DNA of 12,322 nt from CAZPAH01 sp964584495 (GTDB taxonomy: Bacteria; Krumholzibacteriota; Krumholzibacteriia; Krumholzibacteriales; Krumholzibacteriaceae): the NCBI GenBank assembly GCA_964584495.1, contig CAZPAH010000087.1, positions 1-12,322 of the forward strand, read 5' to 3'. Made by a program: the position numbers and the translations under genes. Shown in pieces: positions 1 through 7,406 of the stretch. Position 1 is the stretch's first letter. The number at the start of each line of letters is the position of its first letter. The notes under the pieces were generated by a model. The model ran no database searches, was not told the DNA's origin, and was given only the letters and a program-made list of their open reading frames with translations.

Positions 1-2105
1 GTGCTGGTTCCCCTGCCTATTTCGTCGAGGAGAACAAGACTCCTCGAGGTGCAGTTATGAAGTATCTTGGCCGTCTCTCCCATCTCGACCAGAAAAGTCG
101 ATTTGCCGCGGGCCAGGTTGTCGCTCGAGCCGACTCTGGTGAATATCCTGTCTATGATTCCGAGCCTTGCCCTCGATGCAGGGACGTAGCTGCCCATATG
201 GGCAAGAATCGAGATTAGCGCCGTCTGCCTGATATATGTCGATTTGCCCCCCATGTTCGGTCCCGTTATCAACAGTACCTGTCTTTCTTCCGGCCTGAGG
301 TTTAGATCGTTAGGTATGAAACTGCTTTCCGCGATCGCCTCCACCACGGGGTGTCTGCCCCCGGTGATTACAAGGTCGCGCGATTCGTCGATTTCGGGAC
401 GGCAATAATCTTTTTCCAGCGCCAGATCGGCCAAGGAGGAAAGGATATCCAGGATAGCTATCGATCGGGCTATCTTCTGAAGCGATGAGCTTTGAGATGA
501 AATCTCATCACAGATCCGGGAAAAGATCTCCTTCTCTATCTCGACCCTCCTCGCTTCCGAGTTCAGGATCGAGCTTTCCCGCTCTTTGAGGTTTTCCGTC
601 ACGTACCGCTGGGACGATACAAGTGTTTGCTTTCCTATGTAATCGTCCGGCACTTTATCCTCGTGTATCCTCGATACCTCGATATAGTAGCCAAAGACCT
701 TGTTGAATCCCACTTTTAGAGATGGTATCCCTGTGCGCTTTCTCTCCGTCTCCTGGAGGGCCGCGATCCATTTCCGACCCTTTTCGGATTCATCTATGAG
801 ACGGTCGAGGTCGGAGTCGAAACCTCTTCTTATAACGCCGCCCTCCTTGAATCCGGGCGGGCAGGAAGGGTCGATGCTTTTTTCCACGAGATCCTTTACG
901 GATGTCTCCGATAATAGCCCCGTTACCGCTTCGCCGATCAATTTGGAGTCGAGGGACCGGCAGACATCGGCGATTCCGGGAATCCGTTCAAGAGCTTCCG
1001 CTATTGAAAGAAGAACCCGCGGCCCGGCCTTTTTAGCGGTAACCCTTGAAAGCATTCGTTCCAGATCGGGAAAGGAATGAAGCCTCTCCCTGAGTTCCCT
1101 TATGGCGACCTGATTCGATATAAATGCGCCTATGCTGTCGAGCCTTTCTTCTATTACCCTGGGCACACGGGAAGGATTTTTAAGCCATTTTCGAAGTTCG
1201 CGTGCGCCGGCGGAAGTTTTCGTTCTGTCGATCTGATAGATCAGAGTGGTCTCACCGGAATTGCCGTACATCGGCTCGAATATCTCAAGGTTTCGCAGGG
1301 TTTCGCCATCCAGGAAAAGAGTGTCGCGCGAGGCGAGATACCGTATTCCAGTAATATGAGCGAGATCGTTTTGCCTCAGGTTCTTGACGTAAGCCAGAAG
1401 TGCGCCCGCCGAGGCTATGGAGGCGGGCTTGTTATCCATACCGAAGCAGGAAAGATTGTTTATGCCGAAGTGCTCATGAAGGATCCTACGGCCTTCGCTT
1501 TCATTGAACTCGAATCGTGAAATTTCCTCGATCGGGATCGATGGATTGTTCCGGGTCACCAAGGCACGAAGATCCGGGGATTGTTCCGGGATAAGCGCTT
1601 CCCTGATCCGCAGACCGGCCGTAATATTGTCGATGTTGGACGCTGTATCCTCCAAGGTGCTGAATTCTCCGGTTGAAAGATCCAGAAGCGATAGTCCATA
1701 GGCATCTCTGGAAGAGAATACCGATACCATGTAGTTATTTTCCTTTTCCGAGAGGGTCGCCGGTGAAAGGGACGTGCCGGGGGTGATGATATCAGTCACG
1801 CGTCTTTTAACGATACCCTTTGCTTCCGATGGATTTTCGACCTGATCGCATATCACGACCTTTTCACCGGCCTGTAGAAGCTTGTCTATGTATGCCTCAC
1901 CGGCATGTATCGGCACGCCGGCGAGTGGAACGGGATTTTTCTTGTCGCGTGAGGTCAGCGCTATATTGAGGATACGCGAAACCTTCCTTGCGTCTTCGTA
2001 GAAGGTTTCGTAGAAATCTCCCACCTGGAAGAAAAGTATACCGTCGCCGTGGCGGCTTTTTATCTCCCGGTACTGGCTCATCAGAGGTGTTAGCTTGGAA
2101 CTCAT
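1..2105 (-). CDS. mutS: DNA mismatch repair ATPase MutS (C-terminal end outside window)
   Basis: MutS binds base mismatches and small loops in newly replicated DNA and, with ATP, recruits MutL to start repair. The reading frame is open from the ATG at 2105 to the left edge, giving 701 residues of a protein usually about 850-880 long. Visible landmarks are the mismatch-reading Phe-x-Glu (GDFYE, F31 and E33), the core/lever segment around residues 270-330 (TLRNLE, then IDRTKTSAGAR), the Walker A GPNMGGKS at residues 615-622 (nearly the same position as in E. coli), and the Walker B/signature LLDEIGRGTS at 692-701, where the window stops. The start lies 3 nt after the stop of the TPR/SPOR gene. 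No purine-rich ribosome site precedes it, so translation probably depends on coupling. The position downstream of miaB resembles the miaB-mutS-mutL order of Firmicutes, so mutL may follow outside the window. Identity is close to certain; only the distal ATPase and C-terminal part are unseen. Confidence 0.97.
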   Translation of the reverse strand, partial: MSSKLTPLMSQYREIKSRHGDGILFFQVGDFYETFYEDARKVSRILNIALTSRDKKNPVPLAGVPIHAGEAYIDKLLQAGEKVVICDQVENPSEAKGIVKRRVTDIITPGTSLSPATLSEKENNYMVSVFSSRDAYGLSLLDLSTGEFSTLEDTASNIDNITAGLRIREALIPEQSPDLRALVTRNNPSIPIEEISRFEFNESEGRRILHEHFGINNLSCFGMDNKPASIASAGALLAYVKNLRQNDLAHITGIRYLASRDTLFLDGETLRNLEIFEPMYGNSGETTLIYQIDRTKTSAGARELRKWLKNPSRVPRVIEERLDSIGAFISNQVAIRELRERLHSFPDLERMLSRVTAKKAGPRVLLSIAEALERIPGIADVCRSLDSKLIGEAVTGLLSETSVKDLVEKSIDPSCPPGFKEGGVIRRGFDSDLDRLIDESEKGRKWIAALQETERKRTGIPSLKVGFNKVFGYYIEVSRIHEDKVPDDYIGKQTLVSSQRYVTENLKERESSILNSEARRVEIEKEIFSRICDEISSQSSSLQKIARSIAILDILSSLADLALEKDYCRPEIDESRDLVITGGRHPVVEAIAESSFIPNDLNLRPEERQVLLITGPNMGGKSTYIRQTALISILAHMGSYVPASRARLGIIDRIFTRVGSSDNLARGKSTFLVEMGETAKILHNCTSRSLVLLDEIGRGTS

Positions 2106-2108
2106 TGT

Positions 2109-3176
2109 TTATTCAAGGAGGAGGACCTTGCTGGAATAGCCGGAAATCTCCATGAATCTGAGGGCGTCAGCCTCGGCCTGCTCGCGGCTCGAATAGATGC
2201 CGGCGCGGACACGATGCCAGACCCTGCCTTTGCTCTCGAAGGTCTCGATTCGGAGATCGCCGATCGAAGAGCCGAGCTCCTCGGCAAAAGCCCTGGCATT
2301 CTCTTCCTCGCTGAAAGATCCGAACTGGAGCGTATATCTGATCGTCTCGGCGGAAGCGGGACCGGTTACGTTCTCCGTTTTCTCCCTTTCAACACCTCCT
2401 TCCCTTTTAATAGCTCGTTCGCTTTGCTGGAGATTCCTGGATCGGTTTATCATCTGTATTTTCTCCCTTGCCTTCGGCGTCTCAAGGGATTCAGGGAAAA
2501 GCCGCACAAGGTTCCGGTAGACATCAAGAGCCTTTTCGGTTTCTCCCATGATCTCGTAGCATTCTCCCAGCCTGAATCCGGCTACGGGATTCGAATGGTC
2601 GCCGGCTATCATTTCGTATCTTTTAATCGCATCGCCGATCCTTCCCGATTGCATATCGAGTTCGGCCTGTGCGATGTAACTCCAATAGAGGTATTTACCC
2701 CTGTCTATTCTAACGAATTCGGAACGCGCACGATCCGCTTCTCCCAGTTCCTTGAGGGCGAGTCCACGGAAATAGACCGCCTCGTAGCTGTCGGCAGAAC
2801 GGTCCGCCGGTTGTACGCCGGCGAGTATTTTCAGTACGCCGTCGTAATCCTCGGTCGAGTAGTATATCTTGGCGAGCTCGACACGGGCCTCCAGCGCCTC
2901 CTTCTCGCTTTGGTCGTTGATGACTTTCCTGTAGAGGTTCGAGGCGTCATAAACGTTCGTTTCAAGATTGGCCATAAGCAGTCTTCCCTGGGCGAGCGAT
3001 CGCCCTCTCAGCGAAGGCAGCTCATTCCTAAGGGCACGGCTGGCCTGGTCGTATAGCTTGCTGTTATACTGCTTCCTTATCGATCGGAGTCCCTCCGCCC
3101 GCGAAAAGGAAGAAAATATCGGTATTAATAAAAGAGCGGCGACTGGTAATATCTTCTTTGATGTAATACTAATCAT
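2109..3176 (-). CDS. Exported TPR-repeat protein with C-terminal SPOR domain
   Basis: This is a predicted periplasmic or envelope protein of 355 residues. It begins with a signal peptide: basic residues K7-K8, a hydrophobic core at about 9-22, and a likely cut after S-R-A at residue 27. Residues about 35-235 form helical TPR-like repeats (for example the pair around ALKELGEADRARSEF and the one around GFRLGECYEIMGETEKALDVY). A polar, charged linker follows at about 245-277, then a SPOR domain at about 279-353 (YTLQFGSFSEEENARAFAEE, later WHRVRAGIYSSREQAEADA). SPOR domains bind peptidoglycan glycan strands stripped of stem peptides, as in division and lytic proteins. I chose the ATG at 3176 because it creates the signal peptide and an ATGA overlap with the lapB stop. 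A longer in-frame start at 3266 would bury the signal inside an N-terminal extension. The exact function is not recognisable. A role linking cell-wall remodelling to the LapA/LapB pair upstream is inference. Confidence 0.82.
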   Translation of the reverse strand: MISITSKKILPVAALLLIPIFSSFSRAEGLRSIRKQYNSKLYDQASRALRNELPSLRGRSLAQGRLLMANLETNVYDASNLYRKVINDQSEKEALEARVELAKIYYSTEDYDGVLKILAGVQPADRSADSYEAVYFRGLALKELGEADRARSEFVRIDRGKYLYWSYIAQAELDMQSGRIGDAIKRYEMIAGDHSNPVAGFRLGECYEIMGETEKALDVYRNLVRLFPESLETPKAREKIQMINRSRNLQQSERAIKREGGVEREKTENVTGPASAETIRYTLQFGSFSEEENARAFAEELGSSIGDLRIETFESKGRVWHRVRAGIYSSREQAEADALRFMEISGYSSKVLLLE

Positions 3177-4324
3177 GACTTCCGCAGTGATGTGTTGAAT
3201 TCCGAGCATACAGCGCAGTACCCGAAAGGAACGGAATACGTTTTCCCGCAAGTACCGCACTCCCATGTACGTCTGTTCGAAGTGCTGCGCCTCGATTCTT
3301 CCAGCACCTTTAGCGCCCCGGACTGATCCCCGGAACGAAGGTACATCGACGCTAGAATCACTGATAGGGAGGGACTATTACGGGTGACGGCAGATTCCTC
3401 CTCGAGGAGATTGATGCCCTTGTCAAGATCGCCCTTCTTGATGAAAAGCTCGGCCTGGGATTCCAGGATGTGCGGGTGCGACGGGTGATTTTTAAGGAGA
3501 TCTTCGAGAATAATTCCCATTCTCTGAAATCTTCCCGAGTCAAAAAGGTTCTTCTCGAGTATAGGGATTATCTCCTCAAAAAATGAAATATCGGTTGCAA
3601 GCAGGGATTCCCATGTACGTGAAGCTGATTCGAGATCTTCTTCCTGCATGTAGAATTTCCCCGACAAATAGAGGGCGGGCACCGAGGATCGATCTTCCTT
3701 CCTGGCCCTTTCGAGGTATTTGCCGGCTCCTTCGAAATCTCCGTCGTCCATCATACGGCTTGCCACGCAAGTGAGATAGGACGCTATATCCCTTTTGGAA
3801 ATACCGGCATCCGCCTTCATGAGATAGCGCAGCATGTTCAGCGCCTCATCGAAATCCCCGTTTCGATGATACAACCTGTGGAGCGTTTTCGTTATTTCGG
3901 GATCCCTCTTGCGTCCGTGAATCGTTTCCAGGGCCTTAATGGCCCTGTCGGTTTTGCCGAGGGCCGAAAGATCTTCGGCGAGGGCGAGCTGTATCGATTT
4001 CTCCTCTTCATATCCGAGATCCCGCCGGACGGTCAATCCCTTGTGTATCTGAAGCGCTTTTTCGGCCTGATTCCTCTCCCTAAGAAGATTTCCCAGCTGA
4101 ATATAGGCATCGACGTCGTTTTCGCCGTTTCTGACCGCGACGGTAAGGAGCTTGAGAGCGTCTTCCCTCCTGCCCTCTATCAGAGCGTAAAGGGCGTCGA
4201 TATAGCGGCTACGTGTAGCTCTTCCGCTGCGCTTCTTCTGAAAATATAGAAGAACGAAAAGAACGACTACGGCCGATCCGAGAATAATTAGAATTATCGT
4301 TTTAATGTTCATGTAATCCGACAT
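3173..4324 (-). CDS. lapB: LapB/YciM-like TPR protein with rubredoxin-type metal knuckle
   Basis: The protein has 383 residues, close to the 389 of E. coli LapB. It has one N-terminal membrane anchor (about residues 8-28, then the basic stretch KKRSGRATRSR), a long array of TPR helices (about 40-345), and a C-terminal metal site with two CxxC pairs: C356-G-T-C359 and C370-A-V-C373. This membrane anchor, TPR and rubredoxin-like layout is diagnostic for LapB. In E. coli, LapB works on the cytoplasmic face of the inner membrane with FtsH to control degradation of LpxC, and so sets lipopolysaccharide output. The immediate upstream partner is lapA, 11 nt away, as in Proteobacteria. An AGGTG sits 7 nt before the ATG. 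Its stop overlaps the start of the TPR/SPOR gene by 4 nt (ATGA). Whether it controls LpxC in this lineage is inferred from the family. Confidence 0.88.
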   Translation of the reverse strand: MSDYMNIKTIILIILGSAVVVLFVLLYFQKKRSGRATRSRYIDALYALIEGRREDALKLLTVAVRNGENDVDAYIQLGNLLRERNQAEKALQIHKGLTVRRDLGYEEEKSIQLALAEDLSALGKTDRAIKALETIHGRKRDPEITKTLHRLYHRNGDFDEALNMLRYLMKADAGISKRDIASYLTCVASRMMDDGDFEGAGKYLERARKEDRSSVPALYLSGKFYMQEEDLESASRTWESLLATDISFFEEIIPILEKNLFDSGRFQRMGIILEDLLKNHPSHPHILESQAELFIKKGDLDKGINLLEEESAVTRNSPSLSVILASMYLRSGDQSGALKVLEESRRSTSNRRTWECGTCGKTYSVPFGYCAVCSEFNTSLRKS

Positions 4325-4335
4325 CGCCGCTCACC

Positions 4336-4656
4336 TTATAAAGACGATTCATCCGAGGAGTTCGTTTCCTCCTCGAGGGGCAGGTTCCTTAGATCGGAAA
4401 GCTCTTCGAGGAGCTTCCGGTTATTCTTCTTTTCCTTCATAAGCCCCAGCATCAATTGAGCTTCGCGGATCCATGCTCCTATAGCCCAGACGAGCATCCC
4501 CGCGATGAAAGAAACGACAAGGAGAAGATTCAGCTCCAGGTCGGCGAAAGATTTGGTAAACAGGTGGAATGTTACTCTCGTGCCGGCATTCTTTGTTCCG
4601 ATCCAGACCAGTGCCACCACCCCTACTAGAAGAATTAGACCTCTGACTATCCACAC
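4336..4656 (-). CDS. lapA: LapA-domain inner membrane protein
   Basis: A 106-residue membrane protein of the LapA (DUF1049) family. It has two hydrophobic segments: residues about 2-19 (IVRGLILLVGVVALVWIG) and about 42-62 (LLLVVSFIAGMLVWAIGAWI). Between them is the family-typical short loop with NAGTRVTFHLFTKSF. A charged, probably coiled-coil C-terminal tail (LMKEKKNNRKLLEELSDLR) ends in an acidic, Ser-rich stretch. In E. coli LapA is encoded just before LapB and is linked to lipopolysaccharide assembly; its molecular role is poorly defined. I chose the GTG at 4656 because a full-strength ribosome site lies 8 nt upstream. A GTG at 4665 would add three residues, but it sits inside that ribosome site and lacks one of its own. 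The start follows the miaB stop after one nucleotide, which implies coupling. Confidence 0.86.
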   Translation of the reverse strand: MWIVRGLILLVGVVALVWIGTKNAGTRVTFHLFTKSFADLELNLLLVVSFIAGMLVWAIGAWIREAQLMLGLMKEKKNNRKLLEELSDLRNLPLEEETNSSDESSL

Positions 4657-4657
4657 C

Positions 4658-5962
4658 TCAATCACCTCCGCGAATCTTTTCGCCTATGAATGTGAAATTC
4701 CGCATTGTTTTCAGTTTTACAGGGACGATATCCCCTATCTTCAGATCTTCGGGTTCGATTAGCACATTTCTGAAGTGAGGGGTCCTCCCCTTCAAGAACT
4801 GATATTCACCCTTTTTCGTTCTACCGTCAAGGAGGATTTCGGTCGAGGCTCCAAGCTGTTTTTCGAGAATATTCTTTCTGACCAGCAGCACCTTGGAGTT
4901 CAGCTCTTTAAGCCTGGCGATCTTCTCCTCCATCGGAACGCTGTCCTGCATTTCCGCCGCGGGCGTCCCTGATCTCCTGGAGTACTTGAAGGTGAAGGCG
5001 GAATCGAAACCGGCCCTCTCTACTATCTCCAGGGTTTCTTTGAAATCCTTTTCGGTCTCTCCGGGAAATCCCACGATTATGTCCGTGGAAATTGCCAGGC
5101 CCGGTTTAACTTCCCTCGCTCTAGCGATTATGGATAGATACTTTTCCCGCGTATATCCCCTTTTCATCAGCCCGAGTATCCTATTGCTCCCCGACTGGAA
5201 CGGCAGGTGAAGATGAGGGCATATCCTTTCATTCTCGGCCATCAGCGAAAAGAGCGATTCATCTATATCGCGCGGATGGGTAGTAAGGAAACGTATACGG
5301 GCAATCTCCGTCTCCATCGAGATTCTTTTTAGGAGGCCGGTGAAATCAAGATTCTCGTGGCGATAGGCCATTACATTCTGACCGAGGAAGGTTATTTCCC
5401 TGGCACCGTCGGCGGCGGCCTCCCTGGACTCGTCCAGGATCTGACGGGGCTCCCTGCTTCTTACAGGTCCTCGAAGATACGGTACGATGCAGTACGTGCA
5501 GAAGTTATCGCATCCTCTCGTGACGGTTATAAACCTGGACACTCTTCCGGTGGAAGAACTGCGTCTGTAAGGATAGTTGATGGATGGGTCCTGATCGACC
5601 ATGGCGATTTTTCGCCTGTCTTCCAAGGCTCTGGCTATGGCTGAAGGGAGCATGGCGTAATTGTCCGGTCCCGAGATGAGTGTCAGGCCCGGAACCAACT
5701 CGAAAAGCCGCTCTTTCAGATTTTGGGCCATGCATCCGCATGCGACCAGAAGCGAATTCCCGTGGCGGGACAGATCGTTCAATCTCCCGACGGCCCGCTG
5801 TTCCGCATGCTCTCGGACACTGCATGTATTGACCAGTATTACGTCGGATTCCTCGGGGTCCGAGACCCTGGTGAAGCCATGCTCTTCGAGCAAGGACTCG
5901 ATATACTCAGTGTCGGAGGCGTTCATCTGGCAGCCGAAACTCTCAAAATATATTCTGCGCAT
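4658..5962 (-). CDS. miaB: tRNA-2-methylthio-N6-dimethylallyladenosine synthase MiaB
   Basis: MiaB converts N6-isopentenyl-adenosine at position 37 of tRNAs reading U-starting codons into ms2i6A, using two 4Fe-4S clusters and S-adenosylmethionine. The 434 residues show the full family layout. The N-terminal MTTase domain has C11 (ESFGCQMNASDTEY), C47 (VNTCSVREHAEQRA) and C77 (CGCMAQ) for the auxiliary cluster. The radical-SAM core has C151-x3-C155-x2-C158 (GCDNFCTYCIVPYLRG). A C-terminal TRAM domain lies at about 367-430. The CSVRE and YLRGPVRSR signatures separate it from the MtaB paralog just upstream. The ATG lies 6 nt after the mtaB stop with GGAAAG ahead of it. Its 3' end carries the lapA ribosome site. 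Its prenylated substrate needs DMAPP, the product of IspH encoded upstream, and MiaA, which is not in the window. Confidence 0.97.
   Translation of the reverse strand: MRRIYFESFGCQMNASDTEYIESLLEEHGFTRVSDPEESDVILVNTCSVREHAEQRAVGRLNDLSRHGNSLLVACGCMAQNLKERLFELVPGLTLISGPDNYAMLPSAIARALEDRRKIAMVDQDPSINYPYRRSSSTGRVSRFITVTRGCDNFCTYCIVPYLRGPVRSREPRQILDESREAAADGAREITFLGQNVMAYRHENLDFTGLLKRISMETEIARIRFLTTHPRDIDESLFSLMAENERICPHLHLPFQSGSNRILGLMKRGYTREKYLSIIARAREVKPGLAISTDIIVGFPGETEKDFKETLEIVERAGFDSAFTFKYSRRSGTPAAEMQDSVPMEEKIARLKELNSKVLLVRKNILEKQLGASTEILLDGRTKKGEYQFLKGRTPHFRNVLIEPEDLKIGDIVPVKLKTMRNFTFIGEKIRGGD
4661..4669 (-). promoter_or_regulatory. Shine-Dalgarno site of lapA inside the miaB 3' end
   Basis: The minus strand reads GGAGGTGAT, a nine-base complement to the conserved 3' end of bacterial 16S rRNA. 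GGAGG ends 8 nt before the GTG at 4656. The same bases encode the last three residues of MiaB (Gly-Gly-Asp). This site decides the lapA start. Confidence 0.8.
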
Positions 5963-5968
5963 GAAAAT

Positions 5969-7324
5969 CTATCTTTCCATAGATTGATCCCGGCCTTCAC
6001 CATCCAGGAGCCTTCCATAAAGTTTACCCCGGGAGTAATGCGTTACTATCAAGGTGGCGAGTTTCCCGCCGAGCTTTTCGCCTGTTTTTACGTTGACCTC
6101 AACATAATTACCGGTAAGGGCCGTAGTAAATCCGGAGAATTCGCCCGAGCGCTCCTGGATGAGACCGATCTCCCTTTTTCCGATCCTGGCAAGCAGGAAT
6201 TCTTTTCTCTTTGCTTTACCGAGCCTTATCAGCCTCCTGCTTCTGCTCTTCTTGAGTTCCGGCAGGACCTGGTCGGGCATTTTATCGGCGGGCGTTCCCC
6301 GGCGCCTTGAAAAGGGAAAAACGTGAAAATAGTCTACATCCAGAGAGCTGGCATACTCGTAGGTATTTTGGAATTTCTCTTCCGTTTCCCCGGGGAATCC
6401 GACGATTATATCCGTCCCCACGATGGAATCGGGGCACGCGCTTTTTACCTCTTCGATCTTTTCCCTGAATGCGGCGGTGTCGTAGGGTCTGTTCATTGCT
6501 GCTAGAATATCGTCGTCGCCGCTCTGAAGGGGAATATGAAAATGTGGAGCGATCCTCCAGGTTTTCGATGCAAGATCTATCACCGGCTTCGAAACCTCGG
6601 ATACCTCGATGCTGCTCAAACGGAAACGAATCTTGCCGGTTGCTTCGATCAGGGCTTCCAAAAGGGCGCCGAGGGAAATATTATCTTTCAGATCGACGCC
6701 GTAGCGGCCTATATGAATCCCGGTGAGAACTATCTCCTCGAGCCCGTTGGATTCGAGAAGCTTGACCTGCCTGATCACCTCCTCCGGACGAACGCTTTTG
6801 CTTCTACCCCGGGCTCTGGGAATAATACAGTAGCTGCAAAATGAGTTGCAACCCTCCTGGATCTTTATGAATGCCCTGGAGTGTCCCGAAAAATACTCGA
6901 TATCGGCGATTCCGCCGCCTCCCTCCTCGTCCAGAAGCTCGTTTCCATCGCCTCGCCTTATGATATTTTCCATAAGCAAGGCAATCCGGCTTTTTCCGTC
7001 ATTTCCGATGACGATATCGGTTTCAAGCATTTCTTCGAGGAGTGCGGGCTGCGTTTCGGCGTAACAACCGGTGACAATGATTGTGGAGCCGGGAGCGATC
7101 CTCCGTGCACGTCTTATGGAGTTGCGGCATCTTGAATCGGTCTTCCCGGTCACCGTGCAGGTATTTACTATCTGGAAGGATACTACCTCGCCGAAGGGTC
7201 TGCACGTCCATCCGCTGTTCACCAGATACTGCCGTATCGTCTCAGATTCGTACTGGTTCAGCTTGCACCCGAGCGTGACTATTGAGAATGATCTTTTAGC
7301 TGTGTCAATTCTCTCGCTCTCCAT
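5969..7324 (-). CDS. mtaB: tRNA t6A37 methylthiotransferase MtaB
   Basis: MtaB adds a methylthio group to t6A37 (giving ms2t6A) in tRNAs reading A-starting codons, such as tRNA-Lys. The 451 residues contain MTTase cysteines C20 (TLGCKLNQYESE), C56 (VNTCTVTGKTDSRCR) and C87 (TGCYAE). The radical-SAM triad is C159-x3-C163-x2-C166 (GCNSFCSYCIIPRARGRSKS), followed by the LTGIHIGRYG motif. A TRAM-like tail lies at about 380-440. The KLNQYE, CTVTGK and PRARGRSKS signatures are typical of MtaB rather than MiaB or RimO. The ATG at 7324 follows GGGAAG by 8 nt and begins only 20 nt after a strong hairpin that closes the rpsA unit. It therefore needs either read-through or a promoter I could not find. 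It runs into miaB with a 6-nt gap. Confidence 0.95.
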   Translation of the reverse strand: MESERIDTAKRSFSIVTLGCKLNQYESETIRQYLVNSGWTCRPFGEVVSFQIVNTCTVTGKTDSRCRNSIRRARRIAPGSTIIVTGCYAETQPALLEEMLETDIVIGNDGKSRIALLMENIIRRGDGNELLDEEGGGGIADIEYFSGHSRAFIKIQEGCNSFCSYCIIPRARGRSKSVRPEEVIRQVKLLESNGLEEIVLTGIHIGRYGVDLKDNISLGALLEALIEATGKIRFRLSSIEVSEVSKPVIDLASKTWRIAPHFHIPLQSGDDDILAAMNRPYDTAAFREKIEEVKSACPDSIVGTDIIVGFPGETEEKFQNTYEYASSLDVDYFHVFPFSRRRGTPADKMPDQVLPELKKSRSRRLIRLGKAKRKEFLLARIGKREIGLIQERSGEFSGFTTALTGNYVEVNVKTGEKLGGKLATLIVTHYSRGKLYGRLLDGEGRDQSMER

Positions 7325-7340
7325 CGATCGATCTTCCCGA

Positions 7341-7374
7341 TAAAGAAGTGAGGGTGGATTCCCACCCTCACTTC
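7341..7374 (-). terminator. 13-bp perfect hairpin after rpsA, possible leaky terminator
   Basis: A perfect 13-bp inverted repeat (arms 7345-7357 and 7362-7374, one arm GAAGTGAGGGTGG) closes a 4-nt loop. On the minus strand it is followed by only three T residues, then ATC. It lies 32 nt after the rpsA stop and 20 nt before the mtaB start. The stem is strong but the U-run is short, so it may be a partial terminator or an RNA-processing or stability barrier rather than a full stop. The plus-strand side has no T-run, so a terminator in the other direction is unlikely. Confidence 0.62.
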
Positions 7375-7406
7375 AACCGTCCACTTTATCCTGAAGGAAT
7401 AATGGA

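Noticed and set aside
1077..1520. Plus-strand open frame of 147 residues within the mutS region
   Set aside because: The minus strand here encodes the conserved MutS core in an uninterrupted frame; the plus-strand frame shows no family features.
2112..2126. CCTCCTCCTT before mutS as an mRNA mimic of the 16S anti-Shine-Dalgarno sequence
   Set aside because: It is fully explained by three Leu codons and one Val codon at the end of the upstream gene. One instance without conservation data is not evidence of regulation.
2214..3056. A 280-residue open frame on the plus strand opposite the TPR/SPOR gene
   Set aside because: It lies wholly antisense to a gene with clear domains, has no recognisable family motifs and no evident ribosome site. 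It is best explained as a shadow of codon bias.
3177..3266. Longer start for the TPR/SPOR gene at 3266
   Set aside because: It would place 30 residues before a good signal peptide and overlap lapB by about 90 nt. The ATG at 3176 gives the signal peptide and an ATGA overlap.
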